Below are positions 51,513-64,000 of a stretch of 64,000 nucleotides of DNA, piece by piece (position 1 is the stretch's first letter; every line of letters starts with the position of its first letter). The stretch comes from Dryocola sp. LX212 (GTDB lineage: Bacteria > Pseudomonadota > Gammaproteobacteria > Enterobacterales > Enterobacteriaceae), in assembly GCA_041504365.1 (NCBI GenBank), contig CP167917.1, positions 434,001-498,000 on the forward strand, written 5' to 3'. Below the pieces are notes generated by a model. That model searched no databases. It was given only the letters and a program-made list of their open reading frames with translations, and was not told the DNA's origin. Made by a program: the position numbers and the translations under genes.

Positions 51513-53000
51513 ATGCAATACATCAAGATCCATGCGCAGGACAACGTCGCCGTCGCGTTAGTGGACCTGGCAGAAGGCGAAGTGATTGCCGTCGAGGGCG
51601 CGGAAATTACCCTGTGCCAGCCGGTCGCGCGCGGCCATAAGTTTGCGCTGGGGGCCATAGCCCAGGGCGAAAACGTAATTAAATATGGCCTGCCGATTGG
51701 TCATGCGCTGGCGGCCATTGAAGCGGGCGAGCATATTCATTCCCACAATGCGCGTACCAACCTCAGCGATCTGGATGAATATCGCTATCAGCCTGACGTG
51801 CTGGCGCTTGCGGAGCAGGCCGCAGATCGTGACGTAAATATTTACCGCCGTGCCGATGGCGCGGTCGGGGTGCGTAACGAGCTGTGGATCCTGCCGACCG
51901 TCGGCTGCGTGAACGGCATTGCGCGGCAGATCCAGAATCGCTTCCTGAAGCAGAACAACGACGCGGAAGATATCGACGGCGTGTTCCTGTTCAGCCATCC
52001 GTTCGGCTGTTCGCAGCTGGGGGAAGACCACATCAACACCCGCACCATGCTGCAAAACATGGTGCATCACCCGAATGCGGGCGCGGTGCTGGTTATCGGC
52101 CTGGGCTGTGAGAACAACCAGGTGAACGCCTTCCGCGAAACGCTGGGTGAATACGACGCCGAGCGCGTTCGCTTTATGATTTGCCAGCAGCAGGACGATG
52201 AGGTTGAGGCGGGGCTGGAGCAGCTGCAGGCGCTGTACGAAGTGATGCGCCACGACAGGCGCGAAGCGGGCAAGCTCAGCGAGCTGAAATTCGGTCTGGA
52301 ATGCGGCGGCTCCGACGGTCTGTCCGGCATCACTGCCAACCCTATGCTCGGGCGCTTCTCGGACTATATGGTGGCGAACGGCGGCACCACGGTGCTGACG
52401 GAAGTGCCGGAAATGTTCGGTGCCGAACGCATCCTGATGAGCCACTGCCGCGACGAAGCAACGTTTGATAAAACCGTCGCCATGGTCAACGACTTCAAAC
52501 AGTACTTTATTGCCCACAACCAGCCGATTTATGAAAACCCGTCGCCGGGTAACAAGGCCGGCGGCATCACCACGCTTGAAGAGAAATCCCTCGGCTGTAC
52601 GCAAAAGGCGGGCGAGAGCGAAGTGGTGGACGTGCTACGCTACGGCGAACGGCTGAAAACGCCGGGCCTGAACCTGCTGAGTGCGCCCGGTAACGATGCG
52701 GTAGCGACCAGCGCGCTGGCCGGGGCAGGGTGCCATATGGTGCTGTTCAGCACCGGACGCGGCACGCCGTACGGCGGCTTTGTGCCAACGGTGAAAATCG
52801 CCACCAACAGCGAGCTCGCGGTGAAAAAACCGCACTGGATTGATTTTGACGCGGGGCAGCTGCTGCACGGCAGTGACATGCCGACGCTGCTTAATCAATT
52901 CATCGACCGTATCGTTGACATCGCCAACGGCAAAAAAACCTGCAATGAACGCAATGACTTCCGTGAGCTGGCTATCTTTAAAAGCGGCGTCACGTTGTAA
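51513..53000 (+). CDS. uxaA: Altronate dehydratase
   Basis: This 495-residue enzyme dehydrates altronate to 2-keto-3-deoxygluconate. It has an N-terminal SAF domain (about 1-80), then the UxaA/GarD domain with FSHPFGCSQLGEDH and GLECGGSDGLSGITANPMLG. Same length as E. coli. 17 bp after uxaC. uxaB is not in the window. Confidence 0.98.
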   Translation: MQYIKIHAQDNVAVALVDLAEGEVIAVEGAEITLCQPVARGHKFALGAIAQGENVIKYGLPIGHALAAIEAGEHIHSHNARTNLSDLDEYRYQPDVLALAEQAADRDVNIYRRADGAVGVRNELWILPTVGCVNGIARQIQNRFLKQNNDAEDIDGVFLFSHPFGCSQLGEDHINTRTMLQNMVHHPNAGAVLVIGLGCENNQVNAFRETLGEYDAERVRFMICQQQDDEVEAGLEQLQALYEVMRHDRREAGKLSELKFGLECGGSDGLSGITANPMLGRFSDYMVANGGTTVLTEVPEMFGAERILMSHCRDEATFDKTVAMVNDFKQYFIAHNQPIYENPSPGNKAGGITTLEEKSLGCTQKAGESEVVDVLRYGERLKTPGLNLLSAPGNDAVATSALAGAGCHMVLFSTGRGTPYGGFVPTVKIATNSELAVKKPHWIDFDAGQLLHGSDMPTLLNQFIDRIVDIANGKKTCNERNDFRELAIFKSGVTL

Positions 53001-53022
53001 GTTCTGGTTTAGCTGTTAAAGT

Positions 53023-53060
53023 AAAACGGCGTTCTGTTTTTCAGCAGGCGCCGTTTTTTT
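53023..53060 (+). terminator. Terminator of uxaCA
   Basis: AAAACGGCG and CGCCGTTTT form the stem with a loop of about 17 bases, followed by T residues, 23 bp after uxaA. Confidence 0.75.
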
Positions 53061-53085
53061 ATGTGTCAGATAAAAGGGACAGGTC

Positions 53086-53628
53086 ATGACCGCGTATTGG
53101 ATTGCCCAGGGCGTCGGTGTTCTCGCCTTTGTGGTTGGCATCACGACGTTCATCAACCGCGACGAGCGACGTTTCAAGCTCCAGCTGGCAGGCTACAGCG
53201 CTATCATTGGGCTGCACTTCTTTCTTATGGGCGCCACGCCGGCAGGCTTCAGCGCCGAACTTAATGCCGTGCGTACCGTGATCTCGCTGCGAACCCGCAG
53301 CGTCTGGGTGATGTCCCTGTTTATCGCGCTGACGCTGGGCCTCGGGCTTGCGAAGTTCACCCATCTGATGGAGCTGCTGCCGATTGTCGGCACCGTGGCG
53401 AGTACCTGGGCGCTGTTCCGCTGCAAGGGGCTTACCACGCGCTGCGTCATGTGGTGTTCCACAGCGTGCTGGGTGACGCATAACTTCTGGCTGGGATCGA
53501 TTGGCGGCACCCTCATTGAGGGCAGCTTTTTGATCATGAACGGGCTGAATATTATTCGGTTCTGGCGAATGCAGAAGCGGGGGATTGATCCGTTCCTGGT
53601 AGAGAAGAAAGTGCAGGGGCAGGAGTAA
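53086..53628 (+). CDS. ygjV: YgjV, inner-membrane protein
   Basis: This 180-residue protein has about five membrane helices and matches E. coli YgjV (183). Its function is unknown; family members are often next to uronate genes, as here. Confidence 0.93.
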   Translation: MTAYWIAQGVGVLAFVVGITTFINRDERRFKLQLAGYSAIIGLHFFLMGATPAGFSAELNAVRTVISLRTRSVWVMSLFIALTLGLGLAKFTHLMELLPIVGTVASTWALFRCKGLTTRCVMWCSTACWVTHNFWLGSIGGTLIEGSFLIMNGLNIIRFWRMQKRGIDPFLVEKKVQGQE

Positions 53629-53630
53629 AG

Positions 53631-53654
53631 CTCCCCGCCGTTAGCGACGGGGAG
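53631..53654. terminator. Hairpin between ygjV and sstT
   Basis: CTCCCCG / CGGGGAG stem with a 10-base loop between convergent genes. No T-run on either side, so termination is uncertain. Confidence 0.45.
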
Positions 53655-53662
53655 GGGAAGAG

Positions 53663-54907
53663 TTAGCCGCGCAGCGGGTCTTTGTTTGCCAGTCGCGCGT
53701 CTTCGGCCTGACAGGCCGCAGCGGTGAACAGCACATCCGTTGAAGAATTCAGCGCCGTTTCGGCAGAATCCTGCAGGACGCCGATGATAAAGCCAACCGC
53801 GACAACCTGCATGGCAATCTCGTTCGGAATACCAAACATGCCGCACGCCAGCGGGATCAGCAGCAGTGAACCACCCGCCACGCCGGACGCACCGCAGGCG
53901 CAAACCGCAGCCACTACGCTAAGCAGCAGCGCCGTCGGCAGATCTACTGCGATACCGAGCGTATTTACCGCCGCCAGGGTCAGCACGGTAATGGTGATGG
54001 CCGCACCGGCCATGTTGATGGTTGCACCCAGCGGGATCGACACGGAATAGGTATCACGATCCAGGTTCAGCTTCTCGCAGAGGCTCATATTCACCGGAAT
54101 GTTCGCGGCAGAGCTGCGGGTGAAGAAGGCATAAACGCCGCTCTCACGCAGGCAGGTCAGCACCAGCGGGTACGGGTTACGGCGGATTTTGTACAAGACC
54201 AGCAGCGGGTTGACGATAAGCGCCACGCCCAGCATACAGCCAATCAGCACCAGCAGCAGCTGCGCATAGCTCCACAGCGTGGCGAAACCAGTGGTGGCAA
54301 GGGTAGAGGCGACCAGGCCGAAAATACCAATCGGCGCGAAGCGAATGACCACCTTCACGATAAAGGTCACGGCGTTGGAAACGTCGTTAATCAGGTTTTT
54401 CGTGGTTTCGTTACCGTGGCGCAGCGCAAAGCCCAGGCCCACGGCCCACACCAGAATACCGATATAGTTTGCGTTCAGCAGCGCATCGATTGGGTTGGAT
54501 ACCATGCTCATCAGCAGGCCACGCAGCACTTCAACAATACCTGACGGCGGCACGATATCCGTGGCACCCGTGGTCAGATGCAGCGTTGAGGGGAAGATAA
54601 AGCTGACAACAACGGCGGTTAACGCAGCGGAGAAGGTGCCCAGCAGATAAAGGAACAAAATAGGGCGGATACTGGTTTTCTGCCCGTGCTGGTGGTTAGC
54701 AATGGACGCCATAACCAGCATCAGTACCAGCACCGGGGCCACGGCTTTCAGCGCGCCGACGAACAGCGTGCCTAATAATCCGGTGGCGATAGCCGCGTCC
54801 TTAGAAATCAGCGCCAGCGCGATACCCAGCACCAGACCGACGAGAATTTGCTTGACCAGACTGCCCTGCGCAAGACGCCTGAGTAGTCCTGGAGATTGTG
54901 TTGCCAT
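53663..54907 (-). CDS. sstT: SstT, serine/threonine:sodium symporter
   Basis: This 414-residue DAACS-family transporter has eight helices and two re-entrant loops, with [19 protein letters not shown] and the serine-rich hairpin region. I use the ATG at 54907, giving the E. coli length; the frame start at 54937 is 10 residues longer. Confidence 0.96.
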   Translation of the reverse strand: MATQSPGLLRRLAQGSLVKQILVGLVLGIALALISKDAAIATGLLGTLFVGALKAVAPVLVLMLVMASIANHQHGQKTSIRPILFLYLLGTFSAALTAVVVSFIFPSTLHLTTGATDIVPPSGIVEVLRGLLMSMVSNPIDALLNANYIGILVWAVGLGFALRHGNETTKNLINDVSNAVTFIVKVVIRFAPIGIFGLVASTLATTGFATLWSYAQLLLVLIGCMLGVALIVNPLLVLYKIRRNPYPLVLTCLRESGVYAFFTRSSAANIPVNMSLCEKLNLDRDTYSVSIPLGATINMAGAAITITVLTLAAVNTLGIAVDLPTALLLSVVAAVCACGASGVAGGSLLLIPLACGMFGIPNEIAMQVVAVGFIIGVLQDSAETALNSSTDVLFTAAACQAEDARLANKDPLRG

Positions 54908-55114
54908 GTCATACCTTCCTATTGTGTGTCGTCCCATCCCGAATCTGTACTCTGAGGCACTTATACGATCGGATGTAATAAAATGTGTTTGCCAGGTCGA
55001 GTATAAGGAAAAGTGGCGGGGCAGGAAGTGTTTATCACTAAAAACTTAGCGGTCATTCAGATTTTATAACTATCAATTAACAATATTGTGACATTGTCGG
55101 CAGTTGTCAAAAAT
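54908..55114. promoter_or_regulatory. sstT upstream region
   Basis: About 210 bp upstream of sstT with AT-rich stretches at 55040-55095, bordered by REP sequences. It should hold the sstT promoter. No gene seen. Confidence 0.4.
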
Positions 55115-55192
55115 GGCGGATGACGCAGTTGCTTATCCGACCTGCGTCACCAGAGGGTTTGACAGGGCAGATAAGCGCAGCGTCATCCGACA
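55115..55192. repeat. Paired REP elements (BIME) downstream of alx
   Basis: Two REP-type units in inverted arrangement: GCGGATGACGCAG...TTATCCGAC at 55116-55141 and CAGATAAGCGCAGCGTCATCCGAC at 55168-55191, abutting the alx stop. Confidence 0.78.
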
Positions 55193-55195
55193 AGT

Positions 55196-56164
55196 TTATT
55201 TAGCCAGTTTCTTCTGGTCGTTCCGGTAGTTAACCACCGAGTTGATAATCAGCGTCAGCGCCAGAATGCCGCCCACCACGCCCAGCGAAATCGCGATCGG
55301 AATATGATAGAAGTCGACAATCAGCATCTTCACGCCGATAAACACCAGGATGATCGACAGGCCGTACTTCAGCATTGTGAAACGCTCGGCCACGCCCGCC
55401 AGCAGGAAGTACATGGCGCGCAGGCCCAGAATCGCGAACAGGTTAGAGGTCAGCACGATGAACGGGTCGGTGGTCACGGCGAAGATAGCCGGAATACTGT
55501 CGACCGCGAAAATCACGTCGCTCAGCTCGACCAGAATCAGGACCAGCAGCAGCGGCGTGGCGAACAGCAGGCCGTTCTTGCGCACGAAGAAATGCTCGCC
55601 TTCGATTTTGTCCGTCATACGCAGATGACCACGCAGCCAGCGCACCAGCGGTTTGTCGCCAATGCCCGCCTCATCTTCTTTCGCCAGCGCCATCTTGATA
55701 CCGGTGAACAGCAGGAACGCGCCGAAGACGTACAGCAGCCATTCGAACTGGGTTATCAGCCAGCTGCCCGCGAAGATCATGATAGTACGCAGCACAATCG
55801 CACCCAGCACGCCGTAAACCAGCACGCGGCGCTGCAATGCAGCAGGCACAGAGAAGTAGCTGAACAGCATCAGCCAGACGAAGACGTTATCCACCGCCAG
55901 CGCTTTTTCTATCAGGTAGCCGGTGAGGAAGGCAAGGGCCTGGGTGTCGGCCACTTCGCGCCCGGAGGTGCCGGTGAGGTACCACCAGAAAGCGGCGTTA
56001 AACAGCAGAGAAAGTGAAACCCACACCAGTGACCAGGCCGCAGCCTGCTTCATGGACATGGTGTGCGAGCCTTTTCGCCCCTGCAGCAGCAGGTCGATTG
56101 CCAGCATGATGACGACGACGACGGCGAAACCGCCCCACAATAATGGTGTGCCGACACTATTCAT
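55196..56164 (-). CDS. alx: Alx, TerC-family manganese exporter
   Basis: This 322-residue protein has about nine membrane helices. It has conserved acidic motifs [16 protein letters not shown] and [19 protein letters not shown] of the TerC family. E. coli Alx exports manganese and is induced by alkaline pH and Mn through its riboswitch. The ATG at 56164 gives the E. coli-like N-terminus [14 protein letters not shown]; the longer frame runs into the leader RNA. Confidence 0.96.
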   Translation of the reverse strand: MNSVGTPLLWGGFAVVVVIMLAIDLLLQGRKGSHTMSMKQAAAWSLVWVSLSLLFNAAFWWYLTGTSGREVADTQALAFLTGYLIEKALAVDNVFVWLMLFSYFSVPAALQRRVLVYGVLGAIVLRTIMIFAGSWLITQFEWLLYVFGAFLLFTGIKMALAKEDEAGIGDKPLVRWLRGHLRMTDKIEGEHFFVRKNGLLFATPLLLVLILVELSDVIFAVDSIPAIFAVTTDPFIVLTSNLFAILGLRAMYFLLAGVAERFTMLKYGLSIILVFIGVKMLIVDFYHIPIAISLGVVGGILALTLIINSVVNYRNDQKKLAK

Positions 56165-56224
56165 AAAAGTGATTCCTTGAAAAACAAAAACGGCCAACGT
56201 CGGAAGACGCCAGCCGCTAATGCT

Positions 56225-56380
56225 TGCAACAGGGATCTCGCCTTCCGGCAAGGTCTCACTTACAACGCGGAATAGCCTTTTTGATAAAAAGCCATTCGCA
56301 TTGCCCGGTAACCGGGTGCTTTCGCACCGTAATGACGATTAACCGGCAATGAAGTTACTCCCCTTTGCGAGTAACAAAAT
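56225..56380 (-). ncRNA. yybP-ykoY type manganese riboswitch (alx leader, PRE)
   Basis: On the minus strand the leader begins with GTTACTCGCAAAGGGGAGTAAC (56354-56375), a hairpin with the hallmark GGGGAGTA. The second conserved half has GTGAGACCTTGCC followed by GGAAGGCGAGATCCC (about 56233-56265). It ends about 60-70 bp before the alx ATG, as in E. coli, where it controls alx in response to Mn and pH. Boundaries are approximate. Confidence 0.85.
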
Positions 56381-56432
56381 ATTACGAACCATTACTCCGG
56401 TCAATATCATGCTACCCCTGTTTTACACAGCT

Positions 56433-57431
56433 TTACGCCGTGGCGGACGCCAGGTCATCGTCTGCCGGGAACTTCACCCCGGTCTGCGCCCGGATTTCCG
56501 TGGCTAACGCAGAAGTGATGCGCGAAGTCACAAGTCCTGGGTGATTCACTTCGTTTGCCGTCACCAGACGGGCGAACGTTTCGGCTTCGTAAAGCATAGT
56601 ATTGATGTGCTGCGGTTGCGAAAGATCCTGCGGCGTGCCGCCGCGCGGCACGAAGGTAATGCGCTGGCATTCGGAGATTTTATCGATAACCAGCGAACCT
56701 TCTTCGCCCTGAATTTCGCTAGGGATCGCCGAGTCGCTGACCTTGGAGTGCAGCAGGTTCACGTCAAAATCGCCATAGTTCATCTGCACTGAACCGTGAG
56801 CGTCGACGCCGCTTTCCAGCAGGCTTGCGGTGGCGTGTACCGAGTGCGGTTGGCCCCATAGTGCTACGGCGGAGGCCAGCACGTAAAAGCCGATATCCAT
56901 AATCGAGCCGTTCGACCAGGCAGGATTAAAGGTGTTCGGATTCTCGCCGTTCAGATAGCGCTGGTAGCGGGAGGAATACTGGCAGTAGTTGAGCAGCACC
57001 TTGCGAACTTTGCCCACCTTCGGCAGCGCCTGTTGCAGGGCGATAAAATTTGGCAGGCTGGCGGTTTTGAACGCTTCGAAAAGGACGACCTGATTTTCAC
57101 GCGCGCAGGCTATGGCCGCCTCCACCTCATGAATGTTAGACGCGAGCGGCTTTTCGCATATCACGTGCTTTTTGTTGCTTAAGAAGAGAATGCTTTGCTG
57201 CGCGTGCAGGGCGTTCGGGCTGGCAATATACACCGCATCAATAGCATCGCTTTTTGCCATCGCCTCCAGATCGGTAAACAGATGTTCCACCATATAGTCA
57301 CTGGCAAAGGTCTGGGCCTGTTCAAGAGTACGGGAATAAACGGCGGTGAGTTTGTAGTGGCCACTTTCGTGGGCGGCATCAACGAACTGACGGGTGATCC
57401 AGTTTGTTCCAACCACGGCGAATCTGATCAT
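56433..57431 (-). CDS. ygjR: YgjR, Gfo/Idh/MocA-family oxidoreductase
   Basis: This 332-residue protein has an N-terminal Rossmann fold (VVGTNWITRQFVDAAHESG), the family EKP motif (VICEKPLASN) and a C-terminal alpha/beta domain. It matches E. coli YgjR. Substrate unknown. Confidence 0.94.
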   Translation of the reverse strand: MIRFAVVGTNWITRQFVDAAHESGHYKLTAVYSRTLEQAQTFASDYMVEHLFTDLEAMAKSDAIDAVYIASPNALHAQQSILFLSNKKHVICEKPLASNIHEVEAAIACARENQVVLFEAFKTASLPNFIALQQALPKVGKVRKVLLNYCQYSSRYQRYLNGENPNTFNPAWSNGSIMDIGFYVLASAVALWGQPHSVHATASLLESGVDAHGSVQMNYGDFDVNLLHSKVSDSAIPSEIQGEEGSLVIDKISECQRITFVPRGGTPQDLSQPQHINTMLYEAETFARLVTANEVNHPGLVTSRITSALATEIRAQTGVKFPADDDLASATA

Positions 57432-57511
57432 GAGCGTTGTTATCTCCGAATTAAACAGCCTTTACTATAGGCTTTGGAGGGGGGAGCAAGGCAAGCGCCA
57501 TTCTTTATTAT

Positions 57512-57770
57512 GGTGTCGGATCTGTCGTATGGCGCTGGCGCTTATCCGACCTACGCGATTTGCATGTTCGGTGCTGGATTTGCCGGATGGCGCTGGCGCT
57601 TATCCGACCTACGTGATTTGCATGTTCGGTGTCGGATTTGCCGGATGGTGCTGACGCTTATCCGACCTGCGTGATTTGCATGTTCGGTGCTGGATTTGCC
57701 GGATGGCGCTGTTGCATATCCCACCTATGGCCTGGTTTTGTAGGGTGGATAAGCGCCAGCGTCATCCACC
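57512..57770. repeat. REP/BIME array with 58-bp period
   Basis: Three near-identical 58-bp units starting with ATTTGCATGTTCGGTG begin at 57558, 57616 and 57674. Each holds a REP core (GCCGGATGGCGCTGGCGCTTATCCGACCT with variants). A partial unit at 57512-57557 precedes them, and an inverted REP (GTAGGGTGGATAAGCGCCAGCGTCATCCACC, split over 57740-57770) closes the array. Open frames here come from the repeats and are not genes. Confidence 0.9.
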
Positions 57771-58265
57771 GGATCCTTTTAGCGCCATCTCGGTCAACCA
57801 CAAGCGCGTATCAAACTCCAGCTGGTGGTACTGCGGTTCCATATGGCAGCACAGCGAATAAAACTGTTTGTTGTGATCCTTCTCTTTCAGGTGCGCCAGC
57901 TCATGCACCACGATCATCCGCAAAAACGCTTCGGGCGCCTGGCGGAACACCGTTGCTACGCGGATCTCTGCTTTCGCTTTGAGCTTACCGCCCTGCACGC
58001 GGGAAATGGCGGTGTGTAACCCCAGCGCATTATTCAGGACGTGAATTTTATTGTCGTAGGCGACCTTATTGATCGGCGGCGCGTTGCGCAGGTACTGACT
58101 TTTCAGATCCTGGGTATAGGAATAGAGCGCTTTGTCGGTAGCGATGTTGTGGCTGCGGGGATAGCGCTTTTGCAGCACCTCGCCGAGACGTTGCTCCGCA
58201 ATTAGCGTACGAACCTGGGCGAGCAGGTGCTCGGGGTAGCCGCTTAAGTAAGTCAGTTCACTCAT
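57762..58265 (-). CDS. ygjP: YgjP, zinc metallopeptidase-like protein (M48/SprT type)
   Basis: This 167-residue protein has the zinc-binding HELAH motif in [15 protein letters not shown], a downstream histidine ([12 protein letters not shown]), and matches E. coli YgjP (DUF45). Target unknown. Its last codons and stop (TGA 57764-57762) lie inside the closing REP unit, and its C-terminal end (ALKGSGG) differs from E. coli. Confidence 0.93.
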   Translation of the reverse strand: MSELTYLSGYPEHLLAQVRTLIAEQRLGEVLQKRYPRSHNIATDKALYSYTQDLKSQYLRNAPPINKVAYDNKIHVLNNALGLHTAISRVQGGKLKAKAEIRVATVFRQAPEAFLRMIVVHELAHLKEKDHNKQFYSLCCHMEPQYHQLEFDTRLWLTEMALKGSGG

Positions 58266-58349
58266 TCACACGCTCTTCGGAAGGAAAAAAGGGTATACTC
58301 ACGCCCCCATTCAGGGGATCACACCAAATTTTACCATCCAGGAGGGCCG

Positions 58350-61552
<3,203 letters not shown>

Positions 61553-61644
61553 TTAGCCTGACGTGCCGGGAATGGAAAAAAGGGATCCGGCGATTGTGAC
61601 GGGATTCAAAGAACGGCACCCAACGCCAGGCAGGATGCCGATTT

Positions 61645-61673
61645 GTAGGGTGGATAAGCGCAGCGTCATCTAC
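61645..61673. repeat. REP-like element between fadH and yjgR
   Basis: GTAGGGTGGATAAGCGCAGCG with TCATCTAC forms a REP-type palindrome in the 223-bp gap between fadH start and yjgR stop. It is similar to the closing unit at 57740-57770. Confidence 0.7.
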
Positions 61674-61724
61674 CAATGATGTTTTAACCCAGGGAGGGTG
61701 GCGCAGGCTTATCCGCACGCAAAA

Positions 61725-63227
61725 CTAACGTTTGCGGCCGCCCATAATGCTGCCGAGCACGCCGCGGATAATCTGGTTGGTGACCTGGCGGGCGGCGCTC
61801 TTCGCCATGGTCTGCACCACGCCGTCTTTCTTGCCGCCACGCGGGCCGGTGGTGCCGAAGAGAATGTCTTTCAGCCCGCCGATGATGCCGTCGTCTACCG
61901 CAACCGCTGCGCCTTTCGCCGGAGGGGCGTCCTGCTTTTCACCCGCCGCCTGGACGCCTTTTTGCAGGCGCTCGTAGGCCGACTCCCTGTCCACCGTCTC
62001 GTCGTACTTCCCGTACAGCGGCGAGTGGTTCAGCAAGCCATTACGTTCGTCGTCCGTGACCGGCCCCATGCGTGAGCAGGGCGCGATAACCATGGCGCGC
62101 TCGACCATCGTCGGGCTGCCCTTTTCATCCAGGAAGGAGACCAGCGCTTCGCCTGTGCCCAGCTCCTGAATGGCTTTTTCGGTGTCGAACGCCGGGTTCG
62201 CCCGCATGGTTTGGGCGGCGGTTTTAACGGCCTTCTGATCTTTTGGCGTAAAGGCGCGCAGGGCATGCTGCACGCGGTTACCCAGCTGGCCGAGCACCGT
62301 ATCCGGAATATCCGACGGGTTCTGGGAAACGAAGTAAACGCCCACGCCTTTGGAACGGATCAGGCGGATGACCTGCTCGATTTTATCCAGCAGCACCTGT
62401 GGAGCATCGTTAAACAGCAGGTGGGCCTCATCAAAGAAGAACACCAGCTTAGGTTTGTCCTGGTCGCCCGCTTCCGGCAGCTGTTCGTAAACCTCGGAGA
62501 GCATCCACAGCAGGCTGGCGGCGTAAAGCTTCGGCATCTGGTAAAGCTTCTCCGCGGAAAGGATATTAATGATGCCCTTGCCGCTGGCATCGGTGCGCAT
62601 CCAGTCTTTAATGTCCAGCATCGGCTCGCCGAAGAAGTATTCCGCCCCCTGCTGCTCAAGCTGGAGCAGCCCGCGCTGGATAGCCCCCACGGAGGCGCTG
62701 CTGATGTTGCCGTACTGGTTCTGGAAGGATTTCGCGTTGTCGCCGATATACTGCGTGGCGGCGCGCAGATCTTTGAAGTCCAGCAGTAACAGGCCCTGGT
62801 CGTCCGCGATGCGGAAGATGATTTGCAGCACGCCGGACTGCACGTCGTTCAGATTAAGCAGGCGGGAAAGCAACAGCGGCCCGAGGTCCGACACCGTTGC
62901 ACGCACCGGGTGGCCTTTCTCACCGAAGATGTCCCACAGTACCACCGGGTTGCCGTGCGGTGACCAGCCCGAAACGCCGATTTTATTGAGCCTGGCGAGC
63001 AGTTTTTCCGACTCAGCGCCCTCTTCAGCAACGCCGGTCAGATCGCCTTTTACGTCCGCCATAAACACCGGCACGCCGATTTCAGAGAAGGATTCCGCCA
63101 GCTTCTGCAGCGTGACGGTCTTACCCGTGCCGGTTGCACCGGTGATCAGCCCATGGCGGTTGGCCATATTCGGCAGCAGGTTAAGTTCAGTTTCTGTGGT
63201 GCGGGCAATCAGCAGTGGCGCGGTCAT
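61725..63227 (-). CDS. yjgR: YjgR, HerA-like/DUF853 ATPase
   Basis: This 500-residue P-loop ATPase has Walker A GATGTGKT at residues 30-37, Walker [13 protein letters not shown], and a glycine-rich C-terminal tail ([17 protein letters not shown]). It belongs to the HerA/FtsK-like DUF853 family. Function in E. coli is not established. In E. coli it is far from fadH, so this marks another synteny junction. Confidence 0.93.
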   Translation of the reverse strand: MTAPLLIARTTETELNLLPNMANRHGLITGATGTGKTVTLQKLAESFSEIGVPVFMADVKGDLTGVAEEGAESEKLLARLNKIGVSGWSPHGNPVVLWDIFGEKGHPVRATVSDLGPLLLSRLLNLNDVQSGVLQIIFRIADDQGLLLLDFKDLRAATQYIGDNAKSFQNQYGNISSASVGAIQRGLLQLEQQGAEYFFGEPMLDIKDWMRTDASGKGIINILSAEKLYQMPKLYAASLLWMLSEVYEQLPEAGDQDKPKLVFFFDEAHLLFNDAPQVLLDKIEQVIRLIRSKGVGVYFVSQNPSDIPDTVLGQLGNRVQHALRAFTPKDQKAVKTAAQTMRANPAFDTEKAIQELGTGEALVSFLDEKGSPTMVERAMVIAPCSRMGPVTDDERNGLLNHSPLYGKYDETVDRESAYERLQKGVQAAGEKQDAPPAKGAAVAVDDGIIGGLKDILFGTTGPRGGKKDGVVQTMAKSAARQVTNQIIRGVLGSIMGGRKR

Positions 63228-63361
63228 TTGTGGTTTTCCTCAGCTATTTTCCATAAGCATAGCAAGCAGATAAATTACGTCATCAGCATATTCCCATGTT
63301 TGCGGCAGCCCTCGAAGGAAGAACTATGCTTTGCATACGTTTTTCAGATTCTAAGGAACCT
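63228..63361. promoter_or_regulatory. Divergent yjgR / dhaK promoter region
   Basis: A 134-bp gap between yjgR and the kinase gene. TAAGGAA lies just upstream of the kinase ATG. No other features seen. Confidence 0.45.
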
Positions 63362-64000
63362 ATGTCCAGATTCTTCTATAACGACCGCAAACAGCTGGTC
63401 AACGACGCCATTGAAGGCGTTATCATCAGTTCCCGATTCCGCAATCTGACGCGGCTGGATATCGACCCGGCCATCCGCGTGGTCGTCCGCAACGACTGGG
63501 ACAAAAGCAAAGTGGCGATTATTTCCGGCGGCGGCTCCGGCCATGAACCTGCTCACGTCGGCTTTGTAGGCAAAGGGATGCTGACCGCTGCGGTATGTGG
63601 TGATCTGTTCGCCTCGCCGAGCGTGGACGCGGTGCTGAACGCGATAGTGGCGGTAACCGGCGACCGGGGCTGCCTGCTGATTGTGAAAAACTACACCGGC
63701 GACCGCCTGAACTTCGGCCTCGCGGCGGAAAAAGCGAAAAAGCACGGCCTGAAGGTCGAGATGGTGATTGTCGGCGACGACATCTCGCTGCCGGACAACA
63801 AGCAGCCGCGCGGCATCGCCGGAACGGCGCTGGTGCATAAAATTGCGGGCTACGCCGCAGAAAAGAGCAAGTCCCTCAGCGACGTTAAAGCCATTGCGCA
63901 GGAAGCCTGCGACAACATCGCCAGCATCGGCGTGGCTATGCAGACCTGCAACCTGCCGGGCAGCGACGAAGAAGAAGGGCGCATCAAAGGCGGCCACGTC
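63362..64000 (+). CDS. dhaK: Dihydroxyacetone kinase, DhaK domain (3' end outside the window)
   Basis: 213 codons are visible before the window ends. The sequence has the DhaK motifs SGGGSGHEPAHVGFVGKGMLTAAVCGD, FASPSVDAVL and LIVKNYTGDRLNFGLAAEKAK. It resembles the ATP-dependent Citrobacter-type kinase more than the PTS-linked E. coli DhaK (LSGGGSGHEPMHCGYIGQG). The histidine that binds dihydroxyacetone lies past the edge. Whether the protein continues into a DhaL domain (about 550 residues) cannot be seen. AAGGAA precedes the ATG at 63362. Confidence 0.88.
   Translation, partial: MSRFFYNDRKQLVNDAIEGVIISSRFRNLTRLDIDPAIRVVVRNDWDKSKVAIISGGGSGHEPAHVGFVGKGMLTAAVCGDLFASPSVDAVLNAIVAVTGDRGCLLIVKNYTGDRLNFGLAAEKAKKHGLKVEMVIVGDDISLPDNKQPRGIAGTALVHKIAGYAAEKSKSLSDVKAIAQEACDNIASIGVAMQTCNLPGSDEEEGRIKGGHV

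Noticed and set aside
51558-52604. 348-codon minus strand frame opposite uxaA
   Set aside because: Antisense to a full-length conserved enzyme; His- and Gln-rich shadow composition.
57512-57770. Possible CRISPR array
   Set aside because: The repeated unit spans the whole 58 bp with no variable spacers, contains the REP core, and no cas genes are present.
57394-57982. Several overlapping frames with repeated GFAGW-like peptides
   Set aside because: They are translations of the 58-bp REP array and run antisense into ygjP.

Overview
The window is ordinary enterobacterial chromosome. Gene content, protein sequences and local order match the E. coli aaeXAB-argR-mdh-gltBD-arcB-rpoN-lpt-mla-murA region. 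This is followed by the yhaK-to-fadH region and then by yjgR and a dihydroxyacetone kinase gene. The absence of the nan/yhc cluster and gltF between sspB and gltD, an extra GabD-like dehydrogenase after aaeB, doubled yhcN, and murA joined directly to an ATPase gene plus yhaK point to Enterobacter, Leclercia, Lelliottia or a close relative rather than Escherichia. The genus is an inference. I see no prophage, insertion sequence, CRISPR array, tRNA or rRNA.

Region 1 (1-6.2 kb) holds aaeX (cut by the window edge), aaeA and aaeB (aromatic-acid efflux), a succinate-semialdehyde dehydrogenase, the barstar-like yhcO, and two tandem yhcN-type periplasmic stress proteins. Region 2 (6.2-15.4 kb) holds argR divergent from mdh, the degQ-degS periplasmic proteases, zapG and zapE, the rplM-rpsI ribosomal operon and the sspA-sspB operon. 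Region 3 (15.4-29.9 kb) holds gltB-gltD (glutamate synthase), yhcC, arcB with the ArcZ sRNA, mtgA, and the rpoN operon (rpoN-hpf-ptsN-rapZ-npr). elbB, which normally lies between arcZ and mtgA, is missing apart from a possible 3' scrap.

Region 4 (29.9-39.3 kb) is devoted to the cell envelope. It carries yrbG-kdsD-kdsC-lptC-lptA-lptB (Kdo synthesis and LPS export), divergent mlaFEDCB (phospholipid trafficking), then ibaG-murA. Region 5 (39.4-47.1 kb) starts at a synteny junction with an orphan ATPase gene, then yhaK/yhaJ, yhaH, yqjG, yqjF, yqjCDEK, mzrA and yqjA. Region 6 (47.4-53.6 kb) is hexuronate use: exuR, exuT, uxaC, uxaA with CRP-like and ExuR-like sites, then ygjV. Region 7 (53.6-61.5 kb) has sstT, alx under a yybP-ykoY type manganese riboswitch, ygjR, a REP array with a 58-bp period, ygjP, rlmG and fadH. 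Region 8 (61.6-64 kb) has yjgR and the start of a dihydroxyacetone kinase gene cut by the window end.

No previously undescribed multi-gene system is evident. The items most worth checking are the gene-loss and junction scars (sspB/gltD, arcZ/mtgA, murA/ATPase, fadH/yjgR), the orphan ATPase with an altered Walker B motif, a candidate small ORF in a purine-rich tract downstream of argR, and the duplicated terminator hairpin with a 20-bp palindrome before the dehydrogenase gene.
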